Shown: positions 52,722 to 62,169 of the stretch, piece after piece
How positions within the stretch are numbered: position 1 is the first letter of the stretch
How the letters are laid out: the number at the start of each line of letters is the position of its first letter
Assembly (NCBI GenBank): GCA_965200035.1
Contig: OZ241334.1
Location: forward strand, 3,658,001-3,722,000
DNA length: 64,000 nucleotides
Reading direction: 5' to 3'
From: UBA1952 sp965200035
GTDB lineage: Bacteria > Bacteroidota > Bacteroidia > Chitinophagales > Chitinophagaceae
The notes under the pieces: model-generated
Database searches by the model: none
Told to the model about the DNA's origin: nothing
Seen by the model: the letters and a program-made list of their open reading frames with translations, nothing else
Translations under genes and position numbers: made by a program

Positions 52722-54800
52722 CTATTTAAACTCGCTGTCCGCAATGCCCTTATTCACATCCACCGAAGAAATAGTAGTGCTGATCGGCACAGGGGCTACA
52801 CCGGTCAGCTTAACGGTATAGGCCATCTTCAGTCCATTGCTGCCCGGCACTTCTTTATAATCGCTGAACTCGATAATTGAGCTTATTTCTCCCTGCGGAG
52901 TAGTAGCCGTAGATGCCTGGCGGATGAGATAGCCGCTGCTTACATCATAGTAAGCCTTGGTCAGCTTGCCGTCCGTGCCGGTCATCTCTACTACATATGC
53001 ATCTGCGCCCTCTACTTTTTCAATGCCTTTCAGGTTCATCTCCTTATTGTACTTCTCAGGATGAAGCTCAGCCTGGATATCGCCTTTCTCCTGGATGCCG
53101 GAAAGCGTTTCGCCTTCCAGATCTTTCTTCTGGCCCTGAGCCTCGCTGTAGCCCTTCTTTCCATCATAGACCATTTTCTGCACTGTCTGGCCCATCATAT
53201 CCACCGCTTCCTTTACCATGCCCGGCGACTTTTTCATCTCCGTAAAAGAAAGCTTCATGCCCTGCATCTCTGCCGTGCGAACCACCTTAATATCCTTGAT
53301 GCCGCTGATGGCCTTTTCACCACCGATCGCCGTCACATATTTTTTGATTACTTCGCGTGCCGTAATGCCTGCGGGGGCAGCCATTGTGGTTTTGGCACCG
53401 GCCGGACGACCATAGTTATCATACATATCCACCTTGCCAAACTTCGCCAGCTTCGGAGCCATTTCTGCGCTACCTACCACGATGATATTGGCATTCTCAG
53501 GAGTAATGTATTTTTTAGCCATCGCCTGCACATCGCTGACCGTGACTGCGTTCAGGTTCTTCAGATAATTGGTGTAATAATCCTTCGGCATGTGGTAGCG
53601 CTCAATATTGATTGCGTATTGCGCTACGGTCTGCGGGCTTTCCAGTCCGATGGCAAAATTGCCGGTCATGAAGGTGATGCGATTGTGCAGCTCTTCGTCG
53701 GTAACTGTTTCCTGCTGCAGACGGTTCATTTCGCGGATTACCTCAGCGATAGAGCTATCAGTAACGGCGTTTCGGCATTTGGCATAGCCGATAAATGAGC
53801 CAGCCAGATCATCTTCCTTAATGGTGCTGTAAGAGCCATAAGTCCAGCCATGCGTTTCACGCAGATTCAGGAACAACCGGCCTTGTGAGCCGCCGCCCAG
53901 GATGCTGTTGGCTACTTTGGCTTTGATAACATCCGGCTCGCCGGGCTTCAGATCAATAGGGTAAGTGACGTTGAATACGCTTTGTACGGCGGCATCACGC
54001 GAGGCCAGCCCTACGTGCGTGCCATTGGCTTTCGGCGTAGCTGCATAAGTAGCTACCGGTACATCCGCTTTTTGCCATTTGCCAAAATACTGCTCGATCA
54101 GGGGCTTCATCTCCGCCATGGTTACATCGCCCACAATGGCCATGTATGCCACATTCGGGCGGAAATAAGTTTGGTAATAGTTTCGTGCTTTATCAAGAGT
54201 AATATTCTTCACAGTTTCTTCCGTAGCGATCTGACCGTAGGGATGGTTGGGGCCAAAGTTGACCACACGCGTTACATTGCCCAGCATAGCGTCCGGTTCG
54301 TTTTTGGCTGCTTCAAGACCGGAGAGTGTTTTGGTCTTGATCTTATCCAGCTCGACCTGCTTAAAGTCTGCATTAATAACGATATCGCTCATCAGCTCCA
54401 GCAATACTTTCTGGTGTTTTTTCAGGCTATTGCCGTAAACGGCATCGTCCGATGCATTGATGCTGGCGCCTACAGCGTCGATCGCTTCATTGAGCTGATC
54501 TTTGGTGCGCGTCTTGGTGCCGCTGCTCATGAGCTCACCGGCTATATCCTGATAGCCGGCCATATTGCCTTCCAGCTCCGGCTTAATATCGAGCTGAATG
54601 GAAACGGTGAGCGCAGGCAGCTTATGATTTTCTACCACAAATACTTTCAGACCATTGGGGAGGGTAAAGCTTTCAGACTTTCCCAGCTTGATCTCCGGCG
54701 CCGCGCCCGCTTTGGGACGGATGCTGCGGTCCAGTGTCTGGCCCATTGACGTTGCAGCAAGGAACGTCAGCGCGCATATAGAGAGTGTTATCTTTTTCAT
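52722..54800 (-). CDS. M16 peptidase family protein, catalytically inactive partner, with C-terminal extension
   Basis: The 692-residue protein has a signal peptide (MKKITLSICALTFLAATSMG, cleavage near MGQT) and M16 two-domain sequence (LPNGLKVFVVENHKLPALTV, RLFLNLRETHGWTYGSYSTI). The expected His-x-x-Glu-His motif is missing: at that position it reads GYQDIAGELM. A 180-residue extension (KKYVTAIGGEKAISGIKDIK to the end) follows, of a type seen in LolA-like or lipocalin-like folds. It is 58 bp downstream of the active M16 gene. Inactive M16 subunits pair with an active one, so it probably completes the chamber. Start at ATG 54800, where the signal peptide begins. Confidence 0.88.
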   Translation of the reverse strand: MKKITLSICALTFLAATSMGQTLDRSIRPKAGAAPEIKLGKSESFTLPNGLKVFVVENHKLPALTVSIQLDIKPELEGNMAGYQDIAGELMSSGTKTRTKDQLNEAIDAVGASINASDDAVYGNSLKKHQKVLLELMSDIVINADFKQVELDKIKTKTLSGLEAAKNEPDAMLGNVTRVVNFGPNHPYGQIATEETVKNITLDKARNYYQTYFRPNVAYMAIVGDVTMAEMKPLIEQYFGKWQKADVPVATYAATPKANGTHVGLASRDAAVQSVFNVTYPIDLKPGEPDVIKAKVANSILGGGSQGRLFLNLRETHGWTYGSYSTIKEDDLAGSFIGYAKCRNAVTDSSIAEVIREMNRLQQETVTDEELHNRITFMTGNFAIGLESPQTVAQYAINIERYHMPKDYYTNYLKNLNAVTVSDVQAMAKKYITPENANIIVVGSAEMAPKLAKFGKVDMYDNYGRPAGAKTTMAAPAGITAREVIKKYVTAIGGEKAISGIKDIKVVRTAEMQGMKLSFTEMKKSPGMVKEAVDMMGQTVQKMVYDGKKGYSEAQGQKKDLEGETLSGIQEKGDIQAELHPEKYNKEMNLKGIEKVEGADAYVVEMTGTDGKLTKAYYDVSSGYLIRQASTATTPQGEISSIIEFSDYKEVPGSNGLKMAYTVKLTGVAPVPISTTISSVDVNKGIADSEFK

Positions 54801-54858
54801 TGTTTTGAAAACGGAATATTGTTTGAATGAATACCTGTCAGGAAGCCCATTGCAGGCA

Positions 54859-56184
54859 TTAACCCTTTTGCTGGTTTTTAGGAAGGTAATAAACGACCAG
54901 GCGGTTGTTCTTCGTAAAATACTTGTTTGCCACACGCTTCATATCCTCTTTGGTCACTTTGGTATAGCGGTCCAGCTCGGTATTGATGAGGTTTGCATTC
55001 TTAAAATAGGTATAGTAGGTAGCCAGATTTTCTACCACGCCCAGTACCTTCTGATTCTGCTGTACAAAATCGCTTTCGGCTCCATTGCGCAGCTTGGTGA
55101 GCTCGGCATCGGTTACGCCTGCTGTCTTTACTTTATCAATCTCTGCGAGGATGGACTTTTCCAGATCTTCAGGTTTCACCCCCATGTTGGCAATGCCATA
55201 CATCACCGTTACGCTTGGGTCTTCATTGCCTAATGAGATGGCTCCTGCGTTGACTGCTTTCTGCTGCTTGTCCACAATTTCCTTATCCATGCGTGAGCTT
55301 TTGCCTTTTGAAAGCAGGCTGTTCAGCATTTCCATAGCGTACCAATCATCTGTGCCCATTTTTGGAGTGTGATAGGCTACGAGCACTGCGGGAAGCTGAA
55401 TGTTATCATAGAAGTTGACACGCTTTTCTTCCGTATGCTCCGGCTCTGTATCGAGGTTGCGATTGATGGGCTCTTTGCCTTTCGGGATATCGCCGAAATA
55501 TTTAGCGACCATTTCCTTTGTTTTGGCAATATCCAGATCACCGCCTAATACCAGCACCGCATTATCCGGCACATAATATTTTTTGTAGAAAGACATGAAC
55601 TCTGTGAGCGTAGCCTGATCTATATACTGGTCTTTACCAATCGGTGACCAACGGTAAGGAGATTTGGTAAACGCATTTTCATACACTGTATTAATGAGCT
55701 GACCGTAGGGCGTATTATCATAGCGCTGCTTCTTTTCTTCCTTCACTACTTTGCGCTGTGTCTCTACACCAACCGTATCAATCTTGGCATGAAGCATACG
55801 CTCGCTTTCCATCCACAGGCCCAGCTCCAGTTGATTAGATGGCAGGGTTTCGAAATAATAGGTACGATCCTGAGAGGTATTGGCATTCAGCGCGCCGCCG
55901 TTGGATTGTACCAGCTTCATGTATTCACCGCGCTTGATATTGTCCGTACCTTCAAACAATAAATGCTCAAAAAAGTGGGCAAAACCAGTGCGTTGCGGGT
56001 CTTCATTCTTAGAGCCAACGTGGTACATCACACTAAGCGCAACAATTGGAGTAGAGTGGTCTTCGTGCAGGATCACATGCAGGCCGTTGGGCAGGTCGTA
56101 CTCTGTAAAATTGATTTTTGCCGAAGCCGCCTGACCCAATAATGTGGCGCCGAGCAGACAGGCATAGAAAGCTTTAAGCTTCAT
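54859..56184 (-). CDS. M16 family zinc metallopeptidase, active subunit
   Basis: The 441-residue secreted protein has signal peptide MKLKAFYACLLGATLLGQAA (cleavage near SAKI) and the inverted zinc motif HFFEH (His70, Glu73, His74) with a downstream Glu in the KVVKEEKKQRYDNTPYGQLI helix region. It also carries the C-terminal domain with RYTKVTKEDMKRVANKYFTK. Members are ATP-independent zinc peptidases that work as pairs in the periplasm or outside. It precedes the inactive partner gene in one operon. Confidence 0.92.
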   Translation of the reverse strand: MKLKAFYACLLGATLLGQAASAKINFTEYDLPNGLHVILHEDHSTPIVALSVMYHVGSKNEDPQRTGFAHFFEHLLFEGTDNIKRGEYMKLVQSNGGALNANTSQDRTYYFETLPSNQLELGLWMESERMLHAKIDTVGVETQRKVVKEEKKQRYDNTPYGQLINTVYENAFTKSPYRWSPIGKDQYIDQATLTEFMSFYKKYYVPDNAVLVLGGDLDIAKTKEMVAKYFGDIPKGKEPINRNLDTEPEHTEEKRVNFYDNIQLPAVLVAYHTPKMGTDDWYAMEMLNSLLSKGKSSRMDKEIVDKQQKAVNAGAISLGNEDPSVTVMYGIANMGVKPEDLEKSILAEIDKVKTAGVTDAELTKLRNGAESDFVQQNQKVLGVVENLATYYTYFKNANLINTELDRYTKVTKEDMKRVANKYFTKNNRLVVYYLPKNQQKG

Positions 56185-56344
56185 AAATGTGGGAGATTTG
56201 AGACGCAAATGTAATTTGATTTACGATTCGTGATTTATGATTTCGGATTTTAACAAGAGGTGAAATTTGACGGTAGAAGTCCACCCGATATACGACCTTC
56301 GCACCCTTCCTGAAAAATTGCTAATCATCAATCAATCATCAGCC

Positions 56345-56998
56345 ATGATCAATACCGTGCTTTTTGATATGGACGGCCTGCTGCTGGATACCGAGCCACT
56401 GTGGGGCCAAAGCATGCGCCGTGTGGCAGCGCGTAATGGTATTCCCATAAAGCCGGAACGATTTAAAGACACTACCGGCCTGCGCATTTATGAAGTATGC
56501 GACTACTGGGCGCTGCATTTTCCCTGGAAAGGCAAGACTTCTCCGGAAGTTGCAGAAGAGATATTGGACGACATTATAGCGCTCAGCAAAGAGCATGGTA
56601 AAATAATGGACGGCGTAGAAAATTTGCTTAATCTCCTTGCTGCGGAAGGCTATAAGATCGGTCTGGCCTCTTCCTCGCCGCGACGGATGATTGAGGCGCT
56701 GGTGACACATTTTGGCATCCACAAACATTTTCATTGTATCACCTCTGCCGATGTGGTAGCGCTGGGCAAGCCGCATCCTGCTGTATTTCTGCACTGCGCC
56801 GAGAGCCTGGGAGCAAAGCCTTACGAATGTCTGGTGCTGGAAGATTCCGTGAATGGTGTGATTGCCGGCAAAGCCGCACGCATGAAAGTAATAGCCGTGC
56901 CGGATGAGCTGCACTTTGATGATCCGCGCTTTACCATTGCAGATATGAAACTCCCGTCTCTGAATCATCTGGATTTAGCTACGCTGAAAAGCCTCTGA
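56345..56998 (+). CDS. HAD-family sugar phosphatase (hexitol phosphatase-like)
   Basis: The 217-residue protein has HAD motif I FDMDGLLLDTEP (Asp8 nucleophile, Asp10), motif II Ser in LASSSPRRM, motif III Lys in GKPHPAVF and motif IV EDSVNG. The cap is a small helical one. This set matches the YniC/HxpB group, which dephosphorylates 2-deoxyglucose-6-phosphate and hexitol phosphates. Start taken at ATG 56345; the frame is open further upstream without a better start. Confidence 0.88.
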   Translation: MINTVLFDMDGLLLDTEPLWGQSMRRVAARNGIPIKPERFKDTTGLRIYEVCDYWALHFPWKGKTSPEVAEEILDDIIALSKEHGKIMDGVENLLNLLAAEGYKIGLASSSPRRMIEALVTHFGIHKHFHCITSADVVALGKPHPAVFLHCAESLGAKPYECLVLEDSVNGVIAGKAARMKVIAVPDELHFDDPRFTIADMKLPSLNHLDLATLKSL

Positions 56999-57096
56999 GA
57001 CAGCACGATTTGTGAAAAGAAACTAAAAATCCAAAACCCCTTTAAACCATTTGGCATCATTTTTCTCTAATCCTGCATAACCAAATACTTGTTATC

Positions 57097-57420
57097 ATGA
57101 ATTTACTGAAAAAGATGGCTCTTGCCGCTGTGGTAGCGGGCTTTGTAGGAGCCGCCGTTCCGGCAGAAGCACAGATCTATGTAAAAATCCGTCCTCCCCG
57201 TCCGGTAGTACGTGTCACTGCCCGTCCGCCGCGCCCTGCTGGTGCAGTATGGATCGAAGATGACTGGCGCGCCAATGGTGACCGCTATGATTATGCAGGT
57301 GGCCGCTGGGAAGCGCCTCCACGTCCTGGATATGCATGGCGTCCGGGCCACTGGCGCAATACACCACGCCGTGGCTATGTATGGGTGCCCGGTCAATGGG
57401 CTGGCCGCAGACGCTATTAA
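57097..57420 (+). CDS. Secreted YXWGXW-type repeat protein
   Basis: The 107-residue protein has a signal peptide (residues 1-26, ending AEAQ) and a Pro/Arg/Trp-rich body with repeats like VWIEDDWRANGDRYDYAGGRW, GYAWRPGHWR and GYVWVPGQWAGRR. These are YXWGXW-like motifs known from envelope proteins of unknown function. It carries a high positive charge. It is followed by a strong terminator. Confidence 0.85.
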   Translation: MNLLKKMALAAVVAGFVGAAVPAEAQIYVKIRPPRPVVRVTARPPRPAGAVWIEDDWRANGDRYDYAGGRWEAPPRPGYAWRPGHWRNTPRRGYVWVPGQWAGRRRY

Positions 57421-57446
57421 AATATAAGCATATAAGCGCATTACAG

Positions 57447-57484
57447 CACCGCCGCATGGAACTTCCATACGGCGGTGTTTTTTT
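57447..57484 (+). terminator. Terminator after the YXWGXW gene
   Basis: Stem CACCGCCG / CGGCGGTG with a secondary ATGGAA/TTCCAT pairing inside and a run of seven Ts after it. Confidence 0.88.
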
Positions 57485-57493
57485 GCCATGATC

Positions 57494-57886
57494 TTATTGT
57501 TTATTGATCGAAGTGATCCACCAGACATTTCCCTGCGGGTCTTCCACGCCACAACTGCGGCCATAGCTTTGGTCTGAAAGCCCCATGATGCTTTTCGCTC
57601 CCGCAGCTAATGCTTTTGCATAGCTTTCATCTGCATCGGCTACATACACAAACATATTGGCTGGCGTAGGCTGCCACATCTCACGGGTATCGCAGCACAT
57701 AATCACACTGCCATTTACAATTACCTCTGCGTGCATGATGCCTTTGCCGTCCGGCTGATAATGAATATCTCCATTCATTGCAGCTCCATACGCTTCCTGA
57801 GTAAACCGGATAAAGTCTGCCGCGCTGTGCAGCATCAGATAGGGCATTACCGCCTGACTGCCCGCTGGTATAGTTTCCTGACTCAT
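57494..57886 (-). CDS. VOC family protein (PhnB/glyoxalase-like)
   Basis: The 130-residue protein (start chosen at the Met of MSQETIPAGSQ) has VOC strands MPYLMLHSAADFIRFTQEAY, IHYQPDGKGIMHAEVIVNGS and SYGRSCGVEDPQGNVWWI, as in PhnB-like and glyoxalase/bleomycin-resistance proteins. A metal site cannot be fully identified (His and Glu in place are partial). The frame extends 13 codons upstream to ATG 57925. Function unknown. Confidence 0.85.
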   Translation of the reverse strand: MSQETIPAGSQAVMPYLMLHSAADFIRFTQEAYGAAMNGDIHYQPDGKGIMHAEVIVNGSVIMCCDTREMWQPTPANMFVYVADADESYAKALAAGAKSIMGLSDQSYGRSCGVEDPQGNVWWITSINKQ

Positions 57887-58009
57887 AGTGTTATTGCTTG
57901 GTAAGGAATAAATATAGCTTTTCATCAGTAATCAGGCTATTTATCTTACGCAAACTATTTCCGGGAGGTATTTCCGCATCTGCCTTTTTTCATGGAAATT
58001 TGCCGCGCT

Positions 58010-59017
58010 ATGACAACCTCTAATCAAGAAATTGTGGTGAGCGGCATCCGCTCTACCGGATACCTGCACCTGGGCAATTATTTTGGCGCTATTCATAATT
58101 ATATCCGGATGCAGGAAGAGTATAACTGTTACTTTTTTGTGGCAGATTATCATAGCCTTACCACTCATCCCGATCCTAAGGACCTGCGCGGTAATGTGTA
58201 CCGGGTAGTGGCGGAGAACATAGCATCCGGCCTTGATCCTGAGAAAGTGGCGCTCTATGCGCAGAGCGATCTGCCGGAAATACCGGAGCTGTACCTCATG
58301 CTTAATATGATGGCCTATAAAGGAGAGCTGGAAAAAGTACCCACCTTCAAAGATAAAGTGCGCCTGCAACCGGATAATGTGAATGCCGGATTGCTCACCT
58401 ATCCCGTGCTGATGGCTGCGGATATATTGATTCACCGTGCGGTAAAAGTGCCTGTAGGGAAAGACCAGGAGCAGCATCTGGAGATGGCGCGCAATTTTGC
58501 GCACCGGTTCAACAGCCGGTATGGTGAGCTGTTTCCTGAGCCGCATGTATTCCGCTTCGATCCCAATACGGTCAAGATCGGCAGCCTTGATGGCATGGGC
58601 AAGATGAGCAAGAGCGAAAATGTGAACGCGACCATTTATCTGAATGACGATGACGAAACCATCCGCAAAAAGGTAATGAAGGCAAAAACAGATGCCGGCC
58701 CCACAGAGGCGAACAGTGAAAAGCCGGAGTATATTGAAAATCTGTTTCAGCTCATGCGCCTGACCGGTACTCCTGAAATGGCCGCTGATTATGAAGCCTC
58801 GTATAACGGCTGTGTGATTCGTTATGGCAATATGAAAAAAGATCTGGCGGAAGCGCTGGTCTCTTTCGTAAAGCCTATCCGCGAGCGCACCATCGAGCTG
58901 CAGAAAGACGAAGCAAGCCTGCAGAAAATACTGAAGCAGGGAGCAGAAAAGGCACGGGAAAGCGCATCAAAAACAATTGCGGAAGCAAGAAAGATGATCG
59001 GCATCCGTTATTATTGA
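58010..59017 (+). CDS. trpS: Tryptophanyl-tRNA synthetase
   Basis: The 335-residue class I synthetase has the HIGH-like motif YLHLGNYFG, FFVADYHSLTT, MAADILIHRAVKVPVGKDQE with the tryptophan site, and the KMSKS loop GKMSKSEN. Length is normal. It charges tRNA-Trp. An ATG 18 bp upstream (57992) is also possible. Confidence 0.93.
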   Translation: MTTSNQEIVVSGIRSTGYLHLGNYFGAIHNYIRMQEEYNCYFFVADYHSLTTHPDPKDLRGNVYRVVAENIASGLDPEKVALYAQSDLPEIPELYLMLNMMAYKGELEKVPTFKDKVRLQPDNVNAGLLTYPVLMAADILIHRAVKVPVGKDQEQHLEMARNFAHRFNSRYGELFPEPHVFRFDPNTVKIGSLDGMGKMSKSENVNATIYLNDDDETIRKKVMKAKTDAGPTEANSEKPEYIENLFQLMRLTGTPEMAADYEASYNGCVIRYGNMKKDLAEALVSFVKPIRERTIELQKDEASLQKILKQGAEKARESASKTIAEARKMIGIRYY

Positions 59018-59109
59018 CCTTATTGATACAGGAGCTCAAAAAGTCACGGAGGTTTTTGCATTCTGAGTTTTTGCATTTTACATTCAAAAAACTGCATTTT
59101 AAATTAAAT

Positions 59110-59883
59110 ATGAAAGTTGTACTCTTTGCCGGTGGTCGGGGCACGCGTATTTCCGAAGAATCTTCGCTGCGGCCAAAGCCGATGATCGAAATTGGCGGCA
59201 AGCCTATCCTGTGGCATATCATGAAGCAATATGCTGCTTATGGCCATACCGAATTTATCATCTGTCTGGGCTATAAAGGCTGGATGATCAAGGAGTATTT
59301 CATCAACTATTTTATGCACAATGCAGATGTGACGGTAGACCTCGCCAGCAATTCTGTAGAAGTGCACAACAACTTTGCGGAGCCCTTCAAGATATCGCTC
59401 ATCGATACCGGGCTGGATACCATGACGGCCGGGCGCCTGAAGCGCGTGCTGCCTTACGTGGGCGATGAACCATTCATGCTTACTTACGGTGACGGTGTGA
59501 GCAATGTGGATATGAATGAGCTGATCGCTTTTCACAAAGCCAGCGGCAAGGTCTGCACGATGACGGCCATCCAGGCGACCAGCAGGTTTGGCGTGCTCAA
59601 TATCGAAGAAAATGGCACCATCGATTCTTTCGAAGAAAAGCCGGCGGAAAGCGGCACCTGGATTAATGGAGGTTTCTTTGTCATTAATCCGGAAATCAAG
59701 AATTATCTGCAGGGCGACATGGACGACATTATGTGGGAGCGCGACCCCATGAACAGCCTCGCCGCCGACCGCCAGATCGCCGCCTACCGGCACCACGATT
59801 TCTGGAAATGCATGGATACCCTGCGCGATAAGGAAGAGCTGGAATATATGTGGGATCATGTAGCGCCGTGGAAGACGTGGTGA
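59110..59883 (+). CDS. rfbF: Glucose-1-phosphate cytidylyltransferase
   Basis: The 257-residue nucleotidyltransferase begins MKVVLFAGGRGTRISEESSL, the NTP-binding signature, then RPKPMIEIGGKPILWHIMK, LTYGDGVSNVD and FWKCMDTLRDKEELE at the end. These are the hallmarks of RfbF, which makes CDP-glucose from CTP and glucose-1-phosphate. It starts the CDP-sugar cluster followed by rfbG. The open frame extends upstream, but the Met before KVVLFAGG is the family start. Confidence 0.93.
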   Translation: MKVVLFAGGRGTRISEESSLRPKPMIEIGGKPILWHIMKQYAAYGHTEFIICLGYKGWMIKEYFINYFMHNADVTVDLASNSVEVHNNFAEPFKISLIDTGLDTMTAGRLKRVLPYVGDEPFMLTYGDGVSNVDMNELIAFHKASGKVCTMTAIQATSRFGVLNIEENGTIDSFEEKPAESGTWINGGFFVINPEIKNYLQGDMDDIMWERDPMNSLAADRQIAAYRHHDFWKCMDTLRDKEELEYMWDHVAPWKTW

Positions 59884-59915
59884 TTTTTATCTTTAGTCAA
59901 TAGTCGTTTGCGTGT

Positions 59916-60311
59916 TATGAAATCCGGTGTTTTGAGGAGATCCGCTCTTGGCAGAAAGCTCAGGAAATAATCCTGATCATTTATCGGATTCTTAAAGAGA
60001 ATAGTGACTTCGGTTTTTGCGATCAGATAATATGAGCTGCTGTATCTGTTTCAAACAATATTGCCGAAGGCTTTGAAAGAAGTTAAGATGCGGATTTTGT
60101 ACGTTTACTTTATTATGCTAAAGATTCAATAGGTGAAGTGAGATCCATGCTATAACTAGCAGTAGAGTCAGAATATATTGACCAGAATGCTCATCAGCAA
60201 TTGCTTCGGCTATCCAATGAAATATCTATACTAATTACGGCGCTAATCAAAAGCATTGCCAATAAAGGACGAGGAACAGAGTTAAATACAATTAGGGCGA
60301 ACGACCAATGA
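59916..60311 (+). pseudogene. Four-helix-bundle protein pseudogene inside the rfb cluster
   Basis: In one frame the sequence reads FEEIRSWQKAQEIILIIYRI, AAVSVSNNIAEGFER, DFVRLLYYAKDSIGEVRSML and SEYIDQNAHQQLLRLSNEIS, the complete pattern of the S23-like four-helix-bundle family (the 23S rRNA intervening-sequence protein). Three in-frame stops interrupt it (TGA 60033, TAA 60084 and TAA 60153) with no frameshift, and no start codon is obvious. The end overlaps the start of rfbG by 4 bp. This family is often found between polysaccharide genes in Bacteroidetes; this copy is dead unless the stops are read through. Confidence 0.85.
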
Positions 60312-61399
60312 CAAACGACTACCGACTTCTACAACAAACATTTAAAGACAAACGCGTCTTCCTGACCGGACACACCGGCTTCAAAGGCGCGTGGATGCTG
60401 CAGATATTGAAAATGCTTGGTGCAGATGTAAAAGGCTATTCCTTGGAAACTGAGCACCGCAATGATTTATATAATGAGATCAATGGCGATGAACTATGCT
60501 ACTCTTCGGTAATTGGTGATCTGAGCGATCTGCGTAAGCTGCAGGGTGAATTGGTTCGCTTTGAGCCGCATTTTGTCTTTCATCTGGGTGCGCAGGCTTT
60601 GGTGCGCCGCAGCTATGAGCAGCCTGTTGAGACCTTTCTGACCAATGCACAGGGCACTGCGCACGTGCTGGAAGGCGTAAGATCTTTACAGAATCCCTGC
60701 ATTGCATTGATGATCACCACCGATAAAGTCTATGAAAATCCGGAGCGTGGAGAAGCGTTTAAAGAAGAGGACAAGCTCGGCGGCTACGATCCATACAGCG
60801 CCAGCAAAGCGGCCGCGGAAATAATTATTGATTCTTACAGAAGATCTTTTTTTCATCCTGAGAAATATGAGCAGCATCAAAAAGCAGTTGCTTCTGTGCG
60901 GGCAGGTAATGTGATTGGCGGCGGCGACTGGAGCGATGATCGTATAGTGCCGGATATTGTACGCGCCATCGAGCGTGGCGAAGCCGTGAAGCTGCGCAAT
61001 CCGCAATCAGTAAGGCCATGGCAGCATGTGCTGGAACCGGTATGCGCTTACCTGTACCTCGCTGCAAAAATGGTGGAAAAACCGGCTGCGCTCAGCACCG
61101 CATTCAACTTTGGTCCTGAGCCGGAAGACATGCTTACGGTAGAAACGCTGACCCGCATCTTTATAGAAAAATTCGGTACCGCCATGAATTACCAGGTTCA
61201 TGAGAATGTAGCAGCTGTGCATGAGGCTAAGCTACTTATACTGGACAGCAATAAAGCAAAAGAAACCCTGGGCTGGGCACCGAAGCTTAATGCCCGCACC
61301 GCGATCGAGTGGACCGCAGAATGGTATGCCGATAAACAGCGAAGTGCCGCAGACCGTTGCATGGATCAGATTACGCGCTATTTTAGCATTGCCAAATAA
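60308..61399 (+). CDS. rfbG: CDP-glucose 4,6-dehydratase
   Basis: The 363-residue SDR enzyme begins with VFLTGHTGFKGAWMLQIL (NAD motif), and has HLGAQALVRRSYEQP, TTDKVYEN and the YDPYSASKAAAE motif with Tyr and Lys catalytic residues, as in RfbG. It converts CDP-glucose to CDP-4-keto-6-deoxyglucose. It follows rfbF after the four-helix-bundle remnant. No rfbH is visible, so the final sugar is not clear. Confidence 0.93.
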   Translation: MTNDYRLLQQTFKDKRVFLTGHTGFKGAWMLQILKMLGADVKGYSLETEHRNDLYNEINGDELCYSSVIGDLSDLRKLQGELVRFEPHFVFHLGAQALVRRSYEQPVETFLTNAQGTAHVLEGVRSLQNPCIALMITTDKVYENPERGEAFKEEDKLGGYDPYSASKAAAEIIIDSYRRSFFHPEKYEQHQKAVASVRAGNVIGGGDWSDDRIVPDIVRAIERGEAVKLRNPQSVRPWQHVLEPVCAYLYLAAKMVEKPAALSTAFNFGPEPEDMLTVETLTRIFIEKFGTAMNYQVHENVAAVHEAKLLILDSNKAKETLGWAPKLNARTAIEWTAEWYADKQRSAADRCMDQITRYFSIAK

Positions 61400-61413
61400 T
61401 GATCTGAACAGCC

Positions 61414-62169
61414 ATGGAAGCTACCCACTGCCTGAATTGCAATGAACCCTTACAGGGTAATTATTGTCATCAATGCGGGCAAAAAGCAGCCACACACCGC
61501 TTATCCATGAAGCACTTTTTCCTGCACGATATGGTGCATGGATTCTGGCATTTGGAGCGGGGCATTCTCTACTCACTGAAAGGAATATTGCTGAGGCCGG
61601 GCAAAACAGTCAAGGAATACATAGCCGGAAAGAGAGCCGGACATTTTAATATTATTACATTGCTTTTGCTGCTATCCGGTCTGCTCTTTTTTATTTCCGA
61701 CAAGCAGGATTTGAACGGAAATCATGGTTCGTTTTCATTGGGTGAATATGATATTACAGAATGGGTACATCATTACGCAAAATACATCCTGTTATCTGTA
61801 ACACCGTTTCTTGCTATTATCGGGCAGCTGGTCTTCCGCCGTGCACACTACAACTTTACAGAGCATCTGCTTATTTACTGCTACTATCTTACTGCCGTTA
61901 TTGTTGTGTATATTATTGCCGGTGCGCTGAACTGGGCTACTGGTTTGCGGTACGATGAGATGTTTGATTATATTAAGCTCGCATCGATGCTGGTGTGTTA
62001 CTTTTTTGTGCTTTGGCAATGTCATGGTGCTAATTATTCAGTGGTGGGGTGGCTTTGGCGTGTGTTGACTTCTATAGTGCTGTTGGCCGTTGTATTATTG
62101 GTACTTATATTGGTAATTGTTGGTACCGCTCACTGGCTGACCGGTACAAAATCCCTGATCGTTTCATGA
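61414..62169 (+). CDS. DUF3667 membrane protein
   Basis: The 251-residue protein begins with a zinc-ribbon pair (Cys6, Cys9, Cys18, Cys21: CLNCNEPLQGNYCHQCGQ) followed by a DUF3667-type region (LSMKHFFLHDMVHGFWHLER) and four or five membrane segments. Function unknown. It is placed between rfbG (14 bp) and the epimerase gene, whose start overlaps its stop (ATGA), so it is translated with the CDP-sugar genes. Confidence 0.85.
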   Translation: MEATHCLNCNEPLQGNYCHQCGQKAATHRLSMKHFFLHDMVHGFWHLERGILYSLKGILLRPGKTVKEYIAGKRAGHFNIITLLLLLSGLLFFISDKQDLNGNHGSFSLGEYDITEWVHHYAKYILLSVTPFLAIIGQLVFRRAHYNFTEHLLIYCYYLTAVIVVYIIAGALNWATGLRYDEMFDYIKLASMLVCYFFVLWQCHGANYSVVGWLWRVLTSIVLLAVVLLVLILVIVGTAHWLTGTKSLIVS

